In this document: piece by piece, positions 23,391 through 35,320 of the stretch
Layout of the letters: the number at the start of each line of letters is the position of its first letter
Position numbering within the stretch: position 1 is the first letter of the stretch
NCBI RefSeq assembly: GCF_902635505.1
Contig: NC_045428.1
Location: forward strand, 118,935,641-118,999,640
Source of the DNA: Sarcophilus harrisii
Taxonomy: Eukaryota > Chordata > Mammalia > Dasyuromorphia > Dasyuridae
DNA: 64,000 nt
Direction: 5' to 3'
Made by a program: the position numbers and the translations under genes
The notes under the pieces: generated by a model
Told to the model about the DNA's origin: nothing
Databases searched by the model: none
What the model saw: the letters and a program-made list of their open reading frames with translations, nothing else

Positions 23391-24228
23391 TAGGTATAGC
23401 TCAGAAATATTGTAGATCTGGTTCTGGACCACCACAATAAAAATATTGAACTAAAATGAGTCACACAAAGTTTTTGTGTTTAAAAGTTATGTTTATACAA
23501 TACTGTAGGCAATCAAGTGTGCAAATGTTATATCTTTTTAAAAAATGTACAAACCTTAGTTGAAAAAAAGAACTCTTTTGTGATGTGGAAAAAAATATAT
23601 TCCCCAACTCAACAGGTTTATAAGCCTTGAGCCTTCAGCAAGTCATAATCTTTTTCATGGTGGATAATCTTGCCTTCAAGATCAACATCTGCTGATTGAT
23701 CTTAATAGTGGTTGCTGAAAGTTGGGATAGCTGTGACAATTTCTTAAAATGAGACAACAATAAAGTTTGCAGCATTAATTGACTCTTGCTTTCACTCAAA
23801 CACTTAAAAGCTATTGAAGGTTCTTAATTGGCTTAATTTCAATATTATAGTGTCTCAGGGAATAAGGAGATTGGAGGACAGGAAGAATGAAAGGAGAATA
23901 AAATAGGCTCCTGTGAAACACTCAGAATACACACAACATTTATCATCTTATATGAACACAGGTTCACAGTACTCCAAAACAATTACAATAGTAACATCAA
24001 AGATCACTGATTATAGATCACCCCGATATAATAATAATCAGGGAAAATGGAATACTACTATGATTAATAAAATGTGACAGAGACACAATGTGAATATATG
24101 CTGTTGGGAGAAAATGCCATTGATAGACTTATTTAGTGCAGGATTGCCACAAACATTCTATTTATTTAAAAAAAAAAAAGTAACTGAGAAGCAAAATAAA
24201 GTGAAGCACAATAAAAAGAGTTTGCCTG
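23391..24228. mobile_element. Tigger1-like DNA transposon, internally deleted (MITE-like)
   Basis: Both ends match the Tigger1 pattern (Tc1/mariner superfamily). The left end reads TAGGTATAGCTCAGAAATAT, TTCTGGACCACCACAATAAA and GAGTCACACAAAG. The right end reads AAGCACAATAAAAAGAGTTT and TGCCTG, followed by TA. Inside are CAATTTCTTAAAATGAGACA and ACAATTACAATAGTAACATC, both Tigger1-type, with the transposase middle missing. At about 840 bp it is a non-autonomous deletion derivative of a roughly 2.4-kb family. No transposase frame remains. Confidence 0.85.
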
Positions 24229-24259
24229 TACTATAAATATAGTTCAAAGAATGATAAAT

Positions 24260-24480
24260 GAATGGTCATGATAGAACATAATACTTAGAATCAGGAAAAC
24301 CTCTGTTCAAAGGCTTCCTTAATAATTTATTAGCTGCGTGACCTTTGGCCTCAGTTTCCTCATCTGTAAAAACCCTACTTCCCAGGATTATGAGGATCCA
24401 ATGAGATATTTGTAAAGCCCTTTGCAAACCTCAAAGTGCTAAATAAATGCTAACTATGATTACTATTAATAATAAGGTAT
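24260..24480 (+). mobile_element. MIR SINE
   Basis: GCTGCGTGACCTTTGGCC and TCAGTTTCCTCATCTGTAAA give the core. The marsupial-type end is TTTGCAAACCTCAAAGTGCT followed by AAATAAATGCTAACTATG. Confidence 0.88.
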
Positions 24481-24834
24481 GGGAAGTAGAGATTTCTATA
24501 CAAGGATAGATTGACAAGACTAAAATAACATATTGGAAAAACAAAGGCAAAGATGTTACATGATCCATATCATTAAATATTATGAACTACATGGTTAAGA
24601 TAAATATTAACTTATTCATCAATTCCTGGATACATTTTAAAACTTTAGCAAGTTAAATTTAAAGTACAACAAAGGAAGCACTTCTTATAGTGAATATTAA
24701 ACTTATAGAGTTTATAATCTCCCAAGAAGTAAAATAGGCAAAATATATAAATGGGTTCAAAGGGGTTTATATAAATTCATAGTGATGAATGACTACTGAC
24801 AGAAGCTGGACCAGATATGACCTTCCTAGTTGAC
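24481..24834. other. Intergenic DNA, nothing recognised
   Basis: No gene or repeat I can support. Confidence 0.4.
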
Positions 24835-24910
24835 ATCATGGAGTCATAGGACCATAAAGTATTAAAGCTAGATGGTACCTTAGAAATCATGGAATTCAAT
24901 CCAGAAAAAG
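24835..24910 (-). mobile_element. MIR-type fragment (weak)
   Basis: ATTAAAGCTAGATGGTACCT and TAGAAATCATGGAATTCAAT resemble the outer part of reversed MIR-type elements in this window. Confidence 0.4.
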
Positions 24911-24932
24911 AGGACTGAAAAAATTAGTGAAA

Positions 24933-25092
24933 GGGGGCAGCCAAGTGGCACAGTAGACAGAGCGCCAGCCCTGAAGTCAGGAGGACCTGAGTTCAAATCT
25001 GGTCTCAGATACTTAATAATTCCTAGCTATGTGACCCTGGGCAAACCACTTAACTCCAATTGCCTCAACAACAACAACAACAACAACAAAAG
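24933..25092 (+). mobile_element. tRNA-derived SINE (WSINE-type) with (CAA)n tail
   Basis: The head is GGGGGCAGCCAAGTGGCACA, the body GTCAGGAGGACCTGAGTTCA includes the B-box region, and the end is CACTTAACTCCAATTGCCTC. The tail is about eight CAA units. The flanks (GTGAAAG and ATGAAAG) may be the remnants of a target-site duplication. Confidence 0.92.
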
Positions 25093-25354
25093 TCAATGAA
25101 AGAAACCAATTCTTTCCCTTAGCACATGAATCATGTTTTAGGAAAAGAATATAGGACTGGGTTGCCATGGGTCTTTACAGTAATTCCTTCATTTTATGAC
25201 ACAGCATATTGAGATGGCTAGAAGGGTTCTCAATCCTTAAGATCATGGGCAAATTTCACATTGATCACTAGTTATAAAGTCTTCCAGTAGCCAAAATCCT
25301 TCAGGAATGATCAGAGCAAATATAAGAACTTTCATGACCTTAGTAGAGATGCTT

Positions 25355-25450
25355 TCCTTCTCAGTTACCTCATCTATAAAATGGGCATAAAAATGCTATC
25401 CCTACCTAATTTTTAGAAATCTCAGGAAAGGTTTAAGAAATGTTACAGCA
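25355..25450 (+). mobile_element. MIR fragment
   Basis: TTACCTCATCTATAAAATGG and CATAAAAATGCTATCCCTAC match the MIR centre-to-3' part. Confidence 0.6.
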
Positions 25451-26019
25451 TTAGGTTCTCTCTGGAACAACATTTTTTGCCTATGTAAATCCAATGTACT
25501 AATATTAATATCATTAGTCCACTTGGTAAACACCCTACATATGCTCCTCTTTTTAAGAAAACTCAAATTATAAACCTGATGAATTGAGGAATAATTTTTT
25601 TCACTTTACAAAAGAGTTCGTTTCTTTACAAAAGGATTCACCAGATGTTTCTTTTAAATAGTAAGTGTCTCTACTGTAACCAAAATTATATGGTGTTCTT
25701 GTTACTCCCTAACTCTAATTTTCCCACTTTGGATCCCAAAAGTTATTCCCTTCTGAGGAAAAAAAAAAACTTACAATTTAAATAAAGAATGATGTCTGAA
25801 TTCTTAAACTATGATTTGTGCTTTTAAATATTCACAGTTTACTATGCAAATCCATGCTCTCTCTCCATAAAGAGATGTAATTTTTTTTATTTAGTCCCAT
25901 ATCTTCTATTTTTTTAAGTATTAGAGAGGAAACTAGAGGAGTTTGAGAGAATGTTATTCAAATACTTATATCAATCCCTGATCCTATGAATCTAAAAAAT
26001 AAATGACTTTATTTACATG
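25451..26019. other. Intergenic DNA, nothing recognised
   Basis: No gene or repeat I can support. Confidence 0.4.
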
Positions 26020-26170
26020 ATCTAAGTTGATGCTCACAACCCAGTTGGGTAGAGAATAGGGGTGTTACTATGCCCATTTTACAAGTTAAAAAACTTGTAG
26101 ATTAAATGACTTGCCCATGGTTCCTCAGATAGTAAGTGTCAGAGGTAGGCTTTGAATGCAGGTCTTTTTC
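26020..26170 (-). mobile_element. MIR SINE
   Basis: TATGCCCATTTTACAAGTTA, then AAATGACTTGCCCATGGTTC and GTAAGTGTCAGAGGTAGG, show a reversed MIR core. Confidence 0.8.
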
Positions 26171-26439
26171 TTTATTCCCTTCTGAGAAAACAATAACAAC
26201 AACAAAATCCTACAGTTTAAATTCCAAAAGGCCTCTGGATTCTTTAACCATGATTTGTGCTTTTAAGTTTTTACAATATACCACACTCTCAACCAAAATA
26301 TACATTTGTTTTTACTAAATCCCTTGTATTCTATTTTCAAAATATTTACGGAATGGAAGAAGGAGATTGAGAGGATGGATATTCAAATAATTAAATCTGT
26401 GATTCTAGATATATGGAAAATAATAACATTTCTTAATGT

Positions 26440-26860
26440 TGTTCATTCATTCAGCTGTGACTGACTGTTGGTGACCTTGTGGACCATGCCACGTCCTTCT
26501 ATACTGCACCATATCTCAAAATCTGTCCAAATTCAAGTTCATGGTTTCTATGATAGTATCTATCCTTCTTATCCTCTACTGTCCCCATTTGTCTTCAATC
26601 TTTGCCAACATCAGGGTCTTTTCCATTGAGTCCCATCTTCTCATTATGGGGCCAAAGTTTTAAATTTAGCTACAGTGACCTTCCAGTGAATATCCTGAAT
26701 TAATTTCAAATATTGACTGATTTGATCTCTTTGTCATCCAAGGGACTCTCAAAAGTCTTCTCCTGAACCACAATTTGAAAGCATTATTCTGTGGTGCTCA
26801 GTTTACCATAAGTACAACTCTCACAATCACATATTGCTACTAGAAAAACCATACCTTTTC
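26440..26860 (-). mobile_element. BovB/RTE LINE 3' end
   Basis: Read in reverse this is the end of the RTE/BovB reverse transcriptase region. On the plus strand the typical order is TTTGATCTCTTTGTCATCC, AAGGGACTCTCAAAAGTC, TTCTCCTGAACCACAATTTG and AAAACCATACC. Its 3' extremity (about 26446-26500) is the family that shares its tail with Mar1 SINEs, consistent with RTE enzymes having moved Mar1. No open frame remains. Confidence 0.8.
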
Positions 26861-26861
26861 T

Positions 26862-26998
26862 ATATGAGAAAGAAAGAAAGGATCAAGGAAGAGAGGGAGG
26901 GAGGAAGGGAAGAACCAAGGAAAAGAGGGAGGGAGGAAGGAACCAAGGGAAAGAGGGAGGGAGGGAAGGAAAGAGGGAAGAAGGAAGAAAAAAACAGT
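26862..26998. repeat. Purine-rich tandem repeat, about three units of roughly 30 bp
   Basis: Units built from AAGAGGGAGGGAGGAAGG-type blocks separated by GAACCAAGG repeat about three times. The plus strand is nearly all purine with repeated GGG/GG runs. The apparent 60-71 codon frames across it are low-complexity artefacts. Confidence 0.9.
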
Positions 26999-27019
26999 AG
27001 TAGTGATCATCATCTGAGA

Positions 27020-30000
27020 CAAAACAAAAGTAAAAATAGATCTAAATAAAACAGTTAAGCAAGAAAACTACATCTTGTTAAAAAAGCATCATAGATAATG
27101 AAGTAATAACCAATATTGAATATACATGTACTAAATAGCATAGCATCAAACAAAAAAAAAGTTAAACGAGTTATAGGAGAAAACAGACCATAAATATATA
27201 CTAGTGGATGACCTTAATTTTCCCCTCTCAGAATGAGATAAATCTAACCAAAACATAAAAGAGAAACAAGTTAAGCAAGTTAATGGAATTTTAGAAAAAT
27301 TAGATATGATAGACTTCTGGACAAAATTCAGTGGGAATAGAACAGAGTATAGATTTTCTCAGATGTAATGACACCTTCACAAAACTTTACTATGTTCCAT
27401 GTTTTACAACCAAATCCTGAAAAGCAGAAATGTTAAATGCCTCCTATGAAGACCATAATACAATAGAAATTATATTTAAGAAAACACCACATAGCAAAAT
27501 TTATATGACAAAGCCCACAGTATTTAAGGGAAATTCTGTATCTCTAAATCATCAGCAAAAGAGAAAATAGATGAATGAATTGGACATGCATGGAGATTTT
27601 TAATCTCCAATTAAATATCAAATTAAAAATCCTGAAAATCAAAGGAACAAGATTGAAAGTAAGAAAACTATTGAATTTATAAATAAAACTAGGAGCTGGT
27701 TTTATGGTGGAGGGGAGGACACTAACATTTCTAAACCATTTGGTTAATTTGATTTGAGGAAAAAAAAAGAAATTATCACTATCAAAAATAAAAAGGGTTA
27801 ATTCACCAACAATGCTAGTAAATCTAACATTCTAAGAGAAATGAATGTTTACAAAAATATAAACTGTCCAGATTAGCAGAAAAAGAAACAGAATGCCTAA
27901 GTCATGCTCTTTTAGAAAAAGAAATTGAACAAGCTACCAATGTGCTCACTAAAAAAAAAGTTCACAAGTTAATTCTACCAAATATTTAAGGACAATTCCA
28001 ATACTAATATTAACTATTTGAAAAAAATAGTCAAAGAAACAATCCTACCAGATTCCTTTTAACAAATATGGTTTTGATACCTAAAACATAAAGAGCAAAA
28101 ACAAAGAAAATTATAGAGCGATTTCTCTAATGAATACTGGTTTAAAAATTTTTTAAATAAAATACTTGCAAAAAGATTATAAAAATACATCAAGAAGACA
28201 CTATGGCCAGGTGAGCTCTATACCAGAAATGGAGACCCAACTCAATAGTGGGAAAACTATCCACGTAATTGACTAGATCCATTTGAAAAATCATATTATC
28301 TCAATAGATTCAGAAAAAGCTTTGGATAAGATACAAAGCGTATATGTTGAGGAGCAGGGAATCTAGAAAATCTAGGAATAAACGAAACTTTCCTTAAGAT
28401 GATAAATAATACTATCTAAAACCATCAGTAAGCATTAACTGTAATGGGGATAAGCTAGAAGTCTTCCCAATAAGATCAGTGTGAAGAAAGAATGCCCATT
28501 ATCATTACTGTTATTCAATATTGTACTAGAAGTGCTAGCTTTATAATGAATGGGACCAGGTGAAGGTTTCCCAAAAATTTTTATTTTTGAGATGAAGGAT
28601 CAGATCTTAGGCCTGCAGCCCTGTCATGTGATCCCTATTCTCAGAGTTCTGTGGGGCAGGAAGGTTGGTCCTTGGGCCCAGGTTACAGGAAATCATATGA
28701 TCTCTAGGCCTAGAGTTCTGTAGGGCAGAAAAATCAGACTCTGGGTTTGGGAAGTGACAGGAAGTGATGTGACACACAGGAGGCAGACACACTGCTGACC
28801 ACTGGGCAATAATGGTTGCTTCCTTTTTAGTCCATCCAATAAAAAGACTTGGGTCTTTTGTTGTTTAAACAGATTTATTATTCCCTGCTCACTAGGCACG
28901 TGCTGAGAGATGGGAGCTAAGAGGCTCTATACTGAAGTGCTTGGGCTTCTCCTTGCAAGAACTGAATAAATGCTTTTTCTTTGTATCTGAAGATGTCTCT
29001 GGTTAGTTAATTTGGATAAGGAGTCTAGCACCCGTTCCATACAATAGCATAAGAGTGGAAGAAGAAATGGAAAGAATTAGAATAGGCAACAAGGAAACAA
29101 AACTATCACTCTTTGAGATATCATGGTATACTTAGAGAGTCAACCAGAAAACTACTTGAAATAATTAATAGCTTCAGTATAATAAAATATATTCACATTC
29201 CAACAAAACCCAGTAGGAAAAGATAGAAAGAAGAACATCATTTAAAATAATTGCAGATAATATAAAATACTTGGAAGTCTCCTTACCAAGACAAACCCAA
29301 GAACTATATGAACACAATTATAAAACTGTACCCAAAGGGCCCTAACACTATTCATACAAAGTTAGATCTAAACAATTAAAGAAATATCAGTTGCATGGGT
29401 ATAGGCCAAGCCAATATAATAAAAATGATCATTTCATATGAGCTAATATATTTATTGTGTCATTTCAATCAGACTACCAAAGAATTGTTTTATAGAGCTA
29501 GAAAAAATAATAAAATTCATCTGAAAGAATAAAAAAATCAAGAAAATCAAAGGAATCAATGGGGGTAAAAATGTGACTGCTGGTGGCCTATCAGTTCCAG
29601 ATTTCAAATTATAATATAAATTAGCAATCATAAAAATAATCTATTACTGACTAAGAAAAAGAGTGGTAGATAAAGTCAAATGTGTACGTGATTTAGACAT
29701 AAAGGGTGATACCATAAGCAAATTAGGGGAGGATGAAAATAGTTTACCTGTCAGATCTATGTATAAAAGAAAAATTTATGACCAAACAAGAGATAGCGAA
29801 TACTATATTATATAAAATGGATAATTCTGACTACACAGATATATGAAAACTTTTACACTAAGAAAACCAATACAGCCAAAATTAGAAGAAACATAATAAA
29901 GGGTTAGGGGAGAGAGATTTTTGTGGCAAGTTTCTCTGATAAAGATTTCCTTTCTCGATTGCATTGCAAACTGAGTCAAATTTACAAGAATATAAATTAT

Positions 30001-30835
30001 TCCCCAGTTGAAAAATGGTCAAAAGATACAAATGGGCAGTTTTCAGAAGCTAATGATGGGCAGAAGGGGAAAAAATGCTCTAAATCACTACTGATTAGAG
30101 AAATGCAAATTAAAACAACTCTGAGATATCATTTCACATCTATCAATCTGACTAACATGATGGAAAAAAGTAAATTGCAGATACTAGAGGAAATATGGAA
30201 AAACTAAGACCCTAATGTATTGTGAGCAGAGTTGTGAACCAGTCCAACCATTTCAGAAAACAATTTGAAATTATGTCCAAAGGGCTATAAAAGTGTACAT
30301 ACCCTTTTACCTAATAATACTATTACTAGGTCTATAATCCAAAGAGATCAAATAAAAGGGAAAAAAGACCTATTTGTGCAAAAATATTTATAGCAGCTCT
30401 TTTTTGTGGTAGCAAAAAATTGGAACAATAAGGGATACTTATCAATTGTTGAAAGGCTAAATAAATTGTGGTATATGATTGTGTTGGAATATTATTGTGC
30501 TTTAAGACATTCCAACCAGGATTGATTTCAGAAAAACATGGAATGACATGTGAACTGATGAAGCGAGTAGAACCAGAAGACTATTGAACACAATAATAGA
30601 AATATTGTAAGGATGATCAGCATGATCAAGACAATGATCCAAGGCAATTCCAAAGCATCCATGATGAAAAATGCTATCTATCTTCAGAGAACTAATGAAT
30701 TCTGAATGTAGATTAAAACATACTCTTTCAAATTTTCTTTATCTTTATTGTTTTATTTTGTGTTTTCTTTTGCAACATGGCTAATATGCAAATATGTTTT
30801 CCAAGACCTCACATGTATAATCAAAATCAAATTTC
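27020..30835 (+). mobile_element. Old L1 remnant, about 3.3 kb of ORF2 and 3' end, carrying a nested solo LTR
   Basis: Degenerate ORF2 sequence starts in the endonuclease-to-RT interval (ACTACATCTTGTTAAAAAAG, about 27068). It passes the RT region (GCGATTTCTCTAATGAATAC, about 28118, encoding an ISLMN-like motif) and continues after the LTR at about 29040 to the C-terminal region (GAGAAATGCAAATTAAAACA, about 30098). A 3' UTR closes it near 30835. Many stops and indels give short frames only; the longest visible run is 29923-30207. The degree of decay makes it older than the target-site-flanked L1 copies. Confidence 0.82.
28547..29039 (+). mobile_element. Solo LTR, fossil, nested in L1
   Basis: A 493-bp segment that is foreign to the surrounding L1 starts TGAATGGGAC and ends CCCGTTCCA. 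The flanks TATAA (28542-28546) and TACAA (29040-29044) fit a 5-bp target-site duplication with one change. An AATAAA signal lies near 28966, followed by a T-rich stretch, as in an R/U5 region. No internal retroviral sequence is present. Family not identified; it is younger than the host L1. Confidence 0.7.
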
Positions 30836-30849
30836 ACTAGTATAGGGAA

Positions 30850-30990
30850 TCCAAGGAACCTCTTATTCAATGTAGACTGGCATTTTCCTCTGCAACTTTT
30901 ACAGCATTGTGTAAAGAAATGAAAGGTAGGATGATTTAGCTAGTGTCACACAATTGATATATGTCAGAGGCATTGGACCAAAGTGCTCCT
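30850..30990 (-). mobile_element. MIR-type fragment (weak)
   Basis: CTAGTGTCACACAATTGATA and TATGTCAGAGGCATTGGACC resemble a reversed SINE core; the rest is too diverged to assign. Confidence 0.4.
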
Positions 30991-32694
30991 AATTTTGAGT
31001 CTGGCTCTTTGCTCACTATGGCTACTATTGGGCTGAGGTAGGCAAGTTACTAGACTAAGGGACTGCTGCCAAACTGTGCAAGTCAGGGAACTTTGCTCTT
31101 CCTAGGGTATGGTGCTTCTTCTGGACTTCCTGGGCTTGTTCTTCAATCTTCCACCACTACTGGTTCTGCTAAATAGTACTGCACACTCTTCAGGCTGAAT
31201 ATTACAGTGTCCTTTTTAACTCAAGGACTTCTATACTCTTTCATCATTACACCCTTAGCCTAAAATTGCAAAAGCTTCTCTTCTTTTACTTCCTCTAAAC
31301 TTTAACTCTGCGGTATATCACCTCTAGAAAGGAGTTAGGAGAGACTCTCTTGATTAACAACTTTCCTGATACAGAAGTAGTCTCCCTCAGTTTTGGACTT
31401 CACTTTTCTTTATGATAATCAGCCAAATTATATTCCCATACTCCCATTGGGTCTAACATATGAGTGGTTATTGATGCAATCTTTTCCCTGGGCCATATTA
31501 TTGTCTTGCTTGCGTTTTCATAAATAACTGACATATTCAATTCTCAGACCTATTCTACTGAATATTCCTTTTACATCTGAACTTTCCTCTTTACATTTCT
31601 GTGCTTCTGTCCTTACTCCCTTCCAACCTTCAACTTCACTAAAAAGAGACAGCACCACTGTCATATCCCTTATCAAACTAAGTTCCAAGAGCACAGTTTT
31701 ACCTAAACTTTCTATTTCCCTCATTCTGTAACACAGCCCTCTAAACAGTAGGCATATAATAAATGTTTACTAAATTATCACATAATTATATTTGATAAAA
31801 ATCTGTAATAAGAACTCATTTAGATATTTTTAAATTTTATATAAAAAGTTTATAAAATCCTACCTATGTGCTGCAAAAAATAGTCGTATTGTCTAAGATA
31901 CTTAGATTCCAATATTCAAATGGTTCTATACTCTCATCAATATCAGTGTTCCTCCAACAATTTGCACTGCAATAAAGCACTTAGCACAATGGTTTGTTTA
32001 CATTAGACTATACTTTACCAAGCAAAAAAGGGAATTGAAAACAAAATATTGTGAGCAATTAACTGAGTGAAGATGCTCTCATGGGAATATAGTCTTAAAC
32101 TATACTTTGTGACTTGAAACTTTATAATAACAAATAAAGCTATAGCTAAAAGCTGCAGATGATCGTCCCCTCCAGTTTTCCCACCACTTCTTAATTAGCA
32201 TTTAAGTACTTCTTTTAAAGGTGATGATGGTTTTGAATTTTATATCTGCCTATATATTATATTTCTCTAGGGAAACTTAAATCAAGAGTTTATTATTATT
32301 GAGTTAGATCCTTTTGTTTCTAGGTTAGATTTCTGGGATGTAAGCCTGAGATAGAGAATGTAAGCCTGTACTCCCCCAAATAATGGGAGAAAAGACCAGG
32401 TGGAGGGGGGGTCTTTAGGGTCTTCTGAGGTCAAGCTATTTAATTTGATCTTTCTAGGGTATGGTACTTTGCAATATATGTTTTGCATTCTTTTCACTGA
32501 CAAATACCTTGTTAGATGGGAGGTGCCCTTTTGCTTTTTCTTACTCTGAGAGTCTCTTATGAATGATCCTGTCCCACCCAATATGAAAAAAGATAAATTC
32601 CTACTGTTGGGCAGAAGAGATTTATCTTTCCTTATGGAATACAGAATCTCTCAGTTCAGTTGTTCACAAAATATTCTCATCTACAGACCACTTC
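30991..32694. other. Intergenic DNA, mostly unrecognised
   Basis: No supported gene. A short L2-type tail (AAACAGTAGGCATATAATAA, ATGTTTAC) lies at about 31743-31772. The 99-codon minus frame at 32282-32581 has no recognisable family. Confidence 0.4.
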
Positions 32695-32895
32695 AGCAGA
32701 GGAAATCATTCTACAGATCATAGGATCATTGTTCCAGAGTTAAAAGAAATCTACCTCAAATACCTTTCATTTTACATATGAGGTAACTAATGCCTGTGGA
32801 ATTTAGTAATTTGCTCAAAGTCTCACAAGTAGTATCAAAGGTGGGATTTGAAGCCTCTTCTATTCCACAACCAAGGTCCTTTTTACTATGTCATG
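32695..32895 (-). mobile_element. MIR SINE
   Basis: Reversed core: TTCATTTTACATATGAGGTA, then AGTCTCACAAGTAGTATC and GTGGGATTTGAAGCC. Confidence 0.75.
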
Positions 32896-32974
32896 TTATC
32901 TCCAATATAGTCTACTGAATTCCATTTGCTATCCCCAAAAAAATCCAAGACTAAAGTATCTGTTTTAGATAATA

Positions 32975-33830
32975 TGGTTGAGATTGGGAAGGGGGGACCC
33001 CAAAAGTCCCAGACCATTGTTGCAAGATGTCTCAAAAGAATTTGCAGGCTTGAACCCATCTCCTAGCCAAGGGGCAAAGTTTTATTGAAAGTAATGGTAC
33101 ACCATTACTAAGAGAACTGGATTCTAAGGGAATCCAGTAAAGAAACAGAACCAAGAAGAGTCATTTTATCCAGCTTCTACCATAGATATGTTAATTCTAT
33201 AGCTCAAGGGCTAGAAAGTCTATCACTGGCAAATTAATTCTACAGACCAAGGATAGAGCTAAGAAGTATCTCCAGATTGAGGGGTGATCTTTGAAATTTG
33301 ATTATCCCTTCTAGTGTGCTTTCTAGAGCCCCACATTTGTGTGCCAAAATGTACTGTGATTTTTAGAACCCCATGTTGGGGTACCAAAATGTACCATCCA
33401 GACTAGCTCTCTGAAAGATCTTGGGACCAGCCTAAGTCCTTGGTCTTAAAGGAGGAGTCATGAGGCAGGGACCCACATGGATGGTCAAATACAGAGTCCA
33501 TTTAGTTTAAGTTCTTTCAACCTTAAATACCTTAGTACAATCACATCACCACAGCACATTGTCCATGTGCTAACTATAAGCACCCTGCTATTATTATGTA
33601 AATATCTCTTTACTGAAAATATGTTTGCTTGAAGTAGCACACAGGTTGTCATACCCCCTGACTTCTTAGGAAGACTGAGACACCCCCAGGAGGAGATGAG
33701 AGCCAAACCAGACATGGTCAGCAGATTCCTTCTGGACTGAAGGGTCTTATACCTCACTGAGAGTTCCCCCATGGTCTGTGACCCTCTACAATCACTGACC
33801 AGATCATCAGTTAGCAACGAATTGAGAAAT
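32975..33830 (-). mobile_element. LTR-derived region, fossil, structure unclear
   Basis: Two LTR-like hallmarks occur on the minus strand. The first is a poly(A)-signal segment (plus-strand GGCAAAGTTTTATTGAAAG, about 33071) whose end would be the TGTTGC at 33018. The second is a pair of primer-binding-site-like motifs with reversed form CCCC...CCAAAATGTA at about 33321-33350 and 33363-33391, resembling a tRNA-Lys-type site. No coding part is convincing. It may be one LTR with a duplicated end or two joined LTR pieces. Confidence 0.42.
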
Positions 33831-34054
33831 AGAATATTCAGAATCAGACAGATTGGGTGTAGGAGTTTCCTGAGGCAGACTTCAAAGCCAAAAGTTTTAG
33901 GTTTTCATATTACATCAATTATAAAAAGAATTATAAAAAGTTATATCTTGATTCATACCAGAAACAAAAATATCAATGATGTTATATGATAGATAGATGG
34001 ATGATAAATAAGTGCATCATGATAGGAATGAATTAATTGTTGACTGATCTAGCA

Positions 34055-34285
34055 CTCTGAAGCCTGCCAAGGGCTTTGGGTATAACAACTTGTTTGATTT
34101 TCACAACTACTTTATGAGGTAGGTACTGCAAGAATCATTCACTTTTATAAAGGAGGAAACTGAAACTCACAATGTGGAAAGGACTCACTCATGTTCACAT
34201 AGCTAATAAGTTTTAAAGGTAGGATTCTATCAGGACTTGCTGTCTTTAGGTCTAGTAGCATTCTACTTACTGTATCACATAGATA
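34055..34285 (-). mobile_element. MIR SINE
   Basis: Reversed MIR: TTTATGAGGTAGGTACTGC, AAAGGAGGAAACTGAAACTC and TGTTCACATAGCTAATAAG. Nearly full length but diverged. Confidence 0.82.
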
Positions 34286-35200
34286 GAAATATCAATTAAA
34301 AGGGAAAAAAGGGCAACTCAAGAATTCCGTGAAGAAATTTATAGATAACCAAAGTTTCCAGACCATATTTCAAGAAACACTACTTTTCATTTGTTAAATA
34401 GTAATTTTTATTAATGTTTTTGGTGGTTCTTAATTTCTTTATATACCTCATCCACCTCCTTACCTAGTGCACTAGCCATCCCTTGTAATACATAAAAACA
34501 GTAAGTAAAACTAATACAGTGGCCACATATATGCAACATCCTTAATTATAGTCCCCCACATTTTAAACCTCATCTTTTATCCAAAGGTAGGATTGGTCAT
34601 TAATCCAGCTTTTAATGCATAAAATATGCATATAAAGGAAACTATCAAAAAAAAAAACCCCACCCTGAGATGCATAGTAATAAAAGTAGTTTCACAAACC
34701 ACAAACCAAAACCAGTTTCCTTATGTTCGTCATAATGAATACTGTCACCATGCCAAAAAAAAAATTAATTTACCAGCTAATAGTGATATTCATAGAATGA
34801 CCAAATTTTTTCAGTTGAATGGGACCTTAGTTCCATTCATACACAAAGAATATGTTCTTAATTGATTTATTGATTACTCACCTAAGGAAAACTGCCATTA
34901 CCCAATAAAGAGTATTGCTTGAAGGCTTTCCATTTATCTAATGACAAACATATTTAGAAAAATCATTTCTGCATAACCTTGAAGAAAGACAGAACAAGCT
35001 ATCAGATTACTTTCATTGTGGAATCTCATAATGTCAGAGCTCAAAAGTCACTGGGTACCTGACAACTTAAAAATAAATGGTTTCACAGACTACAGTCGCT
35101 AAGGCAGACAAGCTGTTAAAATGTGGAGGCAGAGCTCACCACAAGAGAAGTCAGATGCACCTCCAGGAGGGTATCAGATGACATTTTGGAGCTGCTAGTG
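34286..35200. other. Intergenic DNA, nothing recognised
   Basis: No gene or repeat I can support. Confidence 0.4.
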
Positions 35201-35320
35201 CCTAGCCTTCATTTGCTAATATATGTAAATGATCACAACCAGGGGACCAGCTGTTGTGTGTTGAAATGTGCTGATGAAACTAAATTGGGATTCTAGTGAA
35301 CACAAATCAAATTGTAAGCA
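35201..35320 (+). mobile_element. CR1/L3-like LINE trace (weak)
   Basis: GTGCTGATGAAACTAAATTG (about 35269) would encode A-D-E-T-K-L. That recalls the ADDTKLG motif of CR1-clade reverse transcriptases. Only this short match supports the call. Confidence 0.3.

Noticed and set aside
26834-27049. Charged 71-codon frame (Lys/Glu/Arg-rich)
   Set aside because: It is the translation of the purine tandem repeat.
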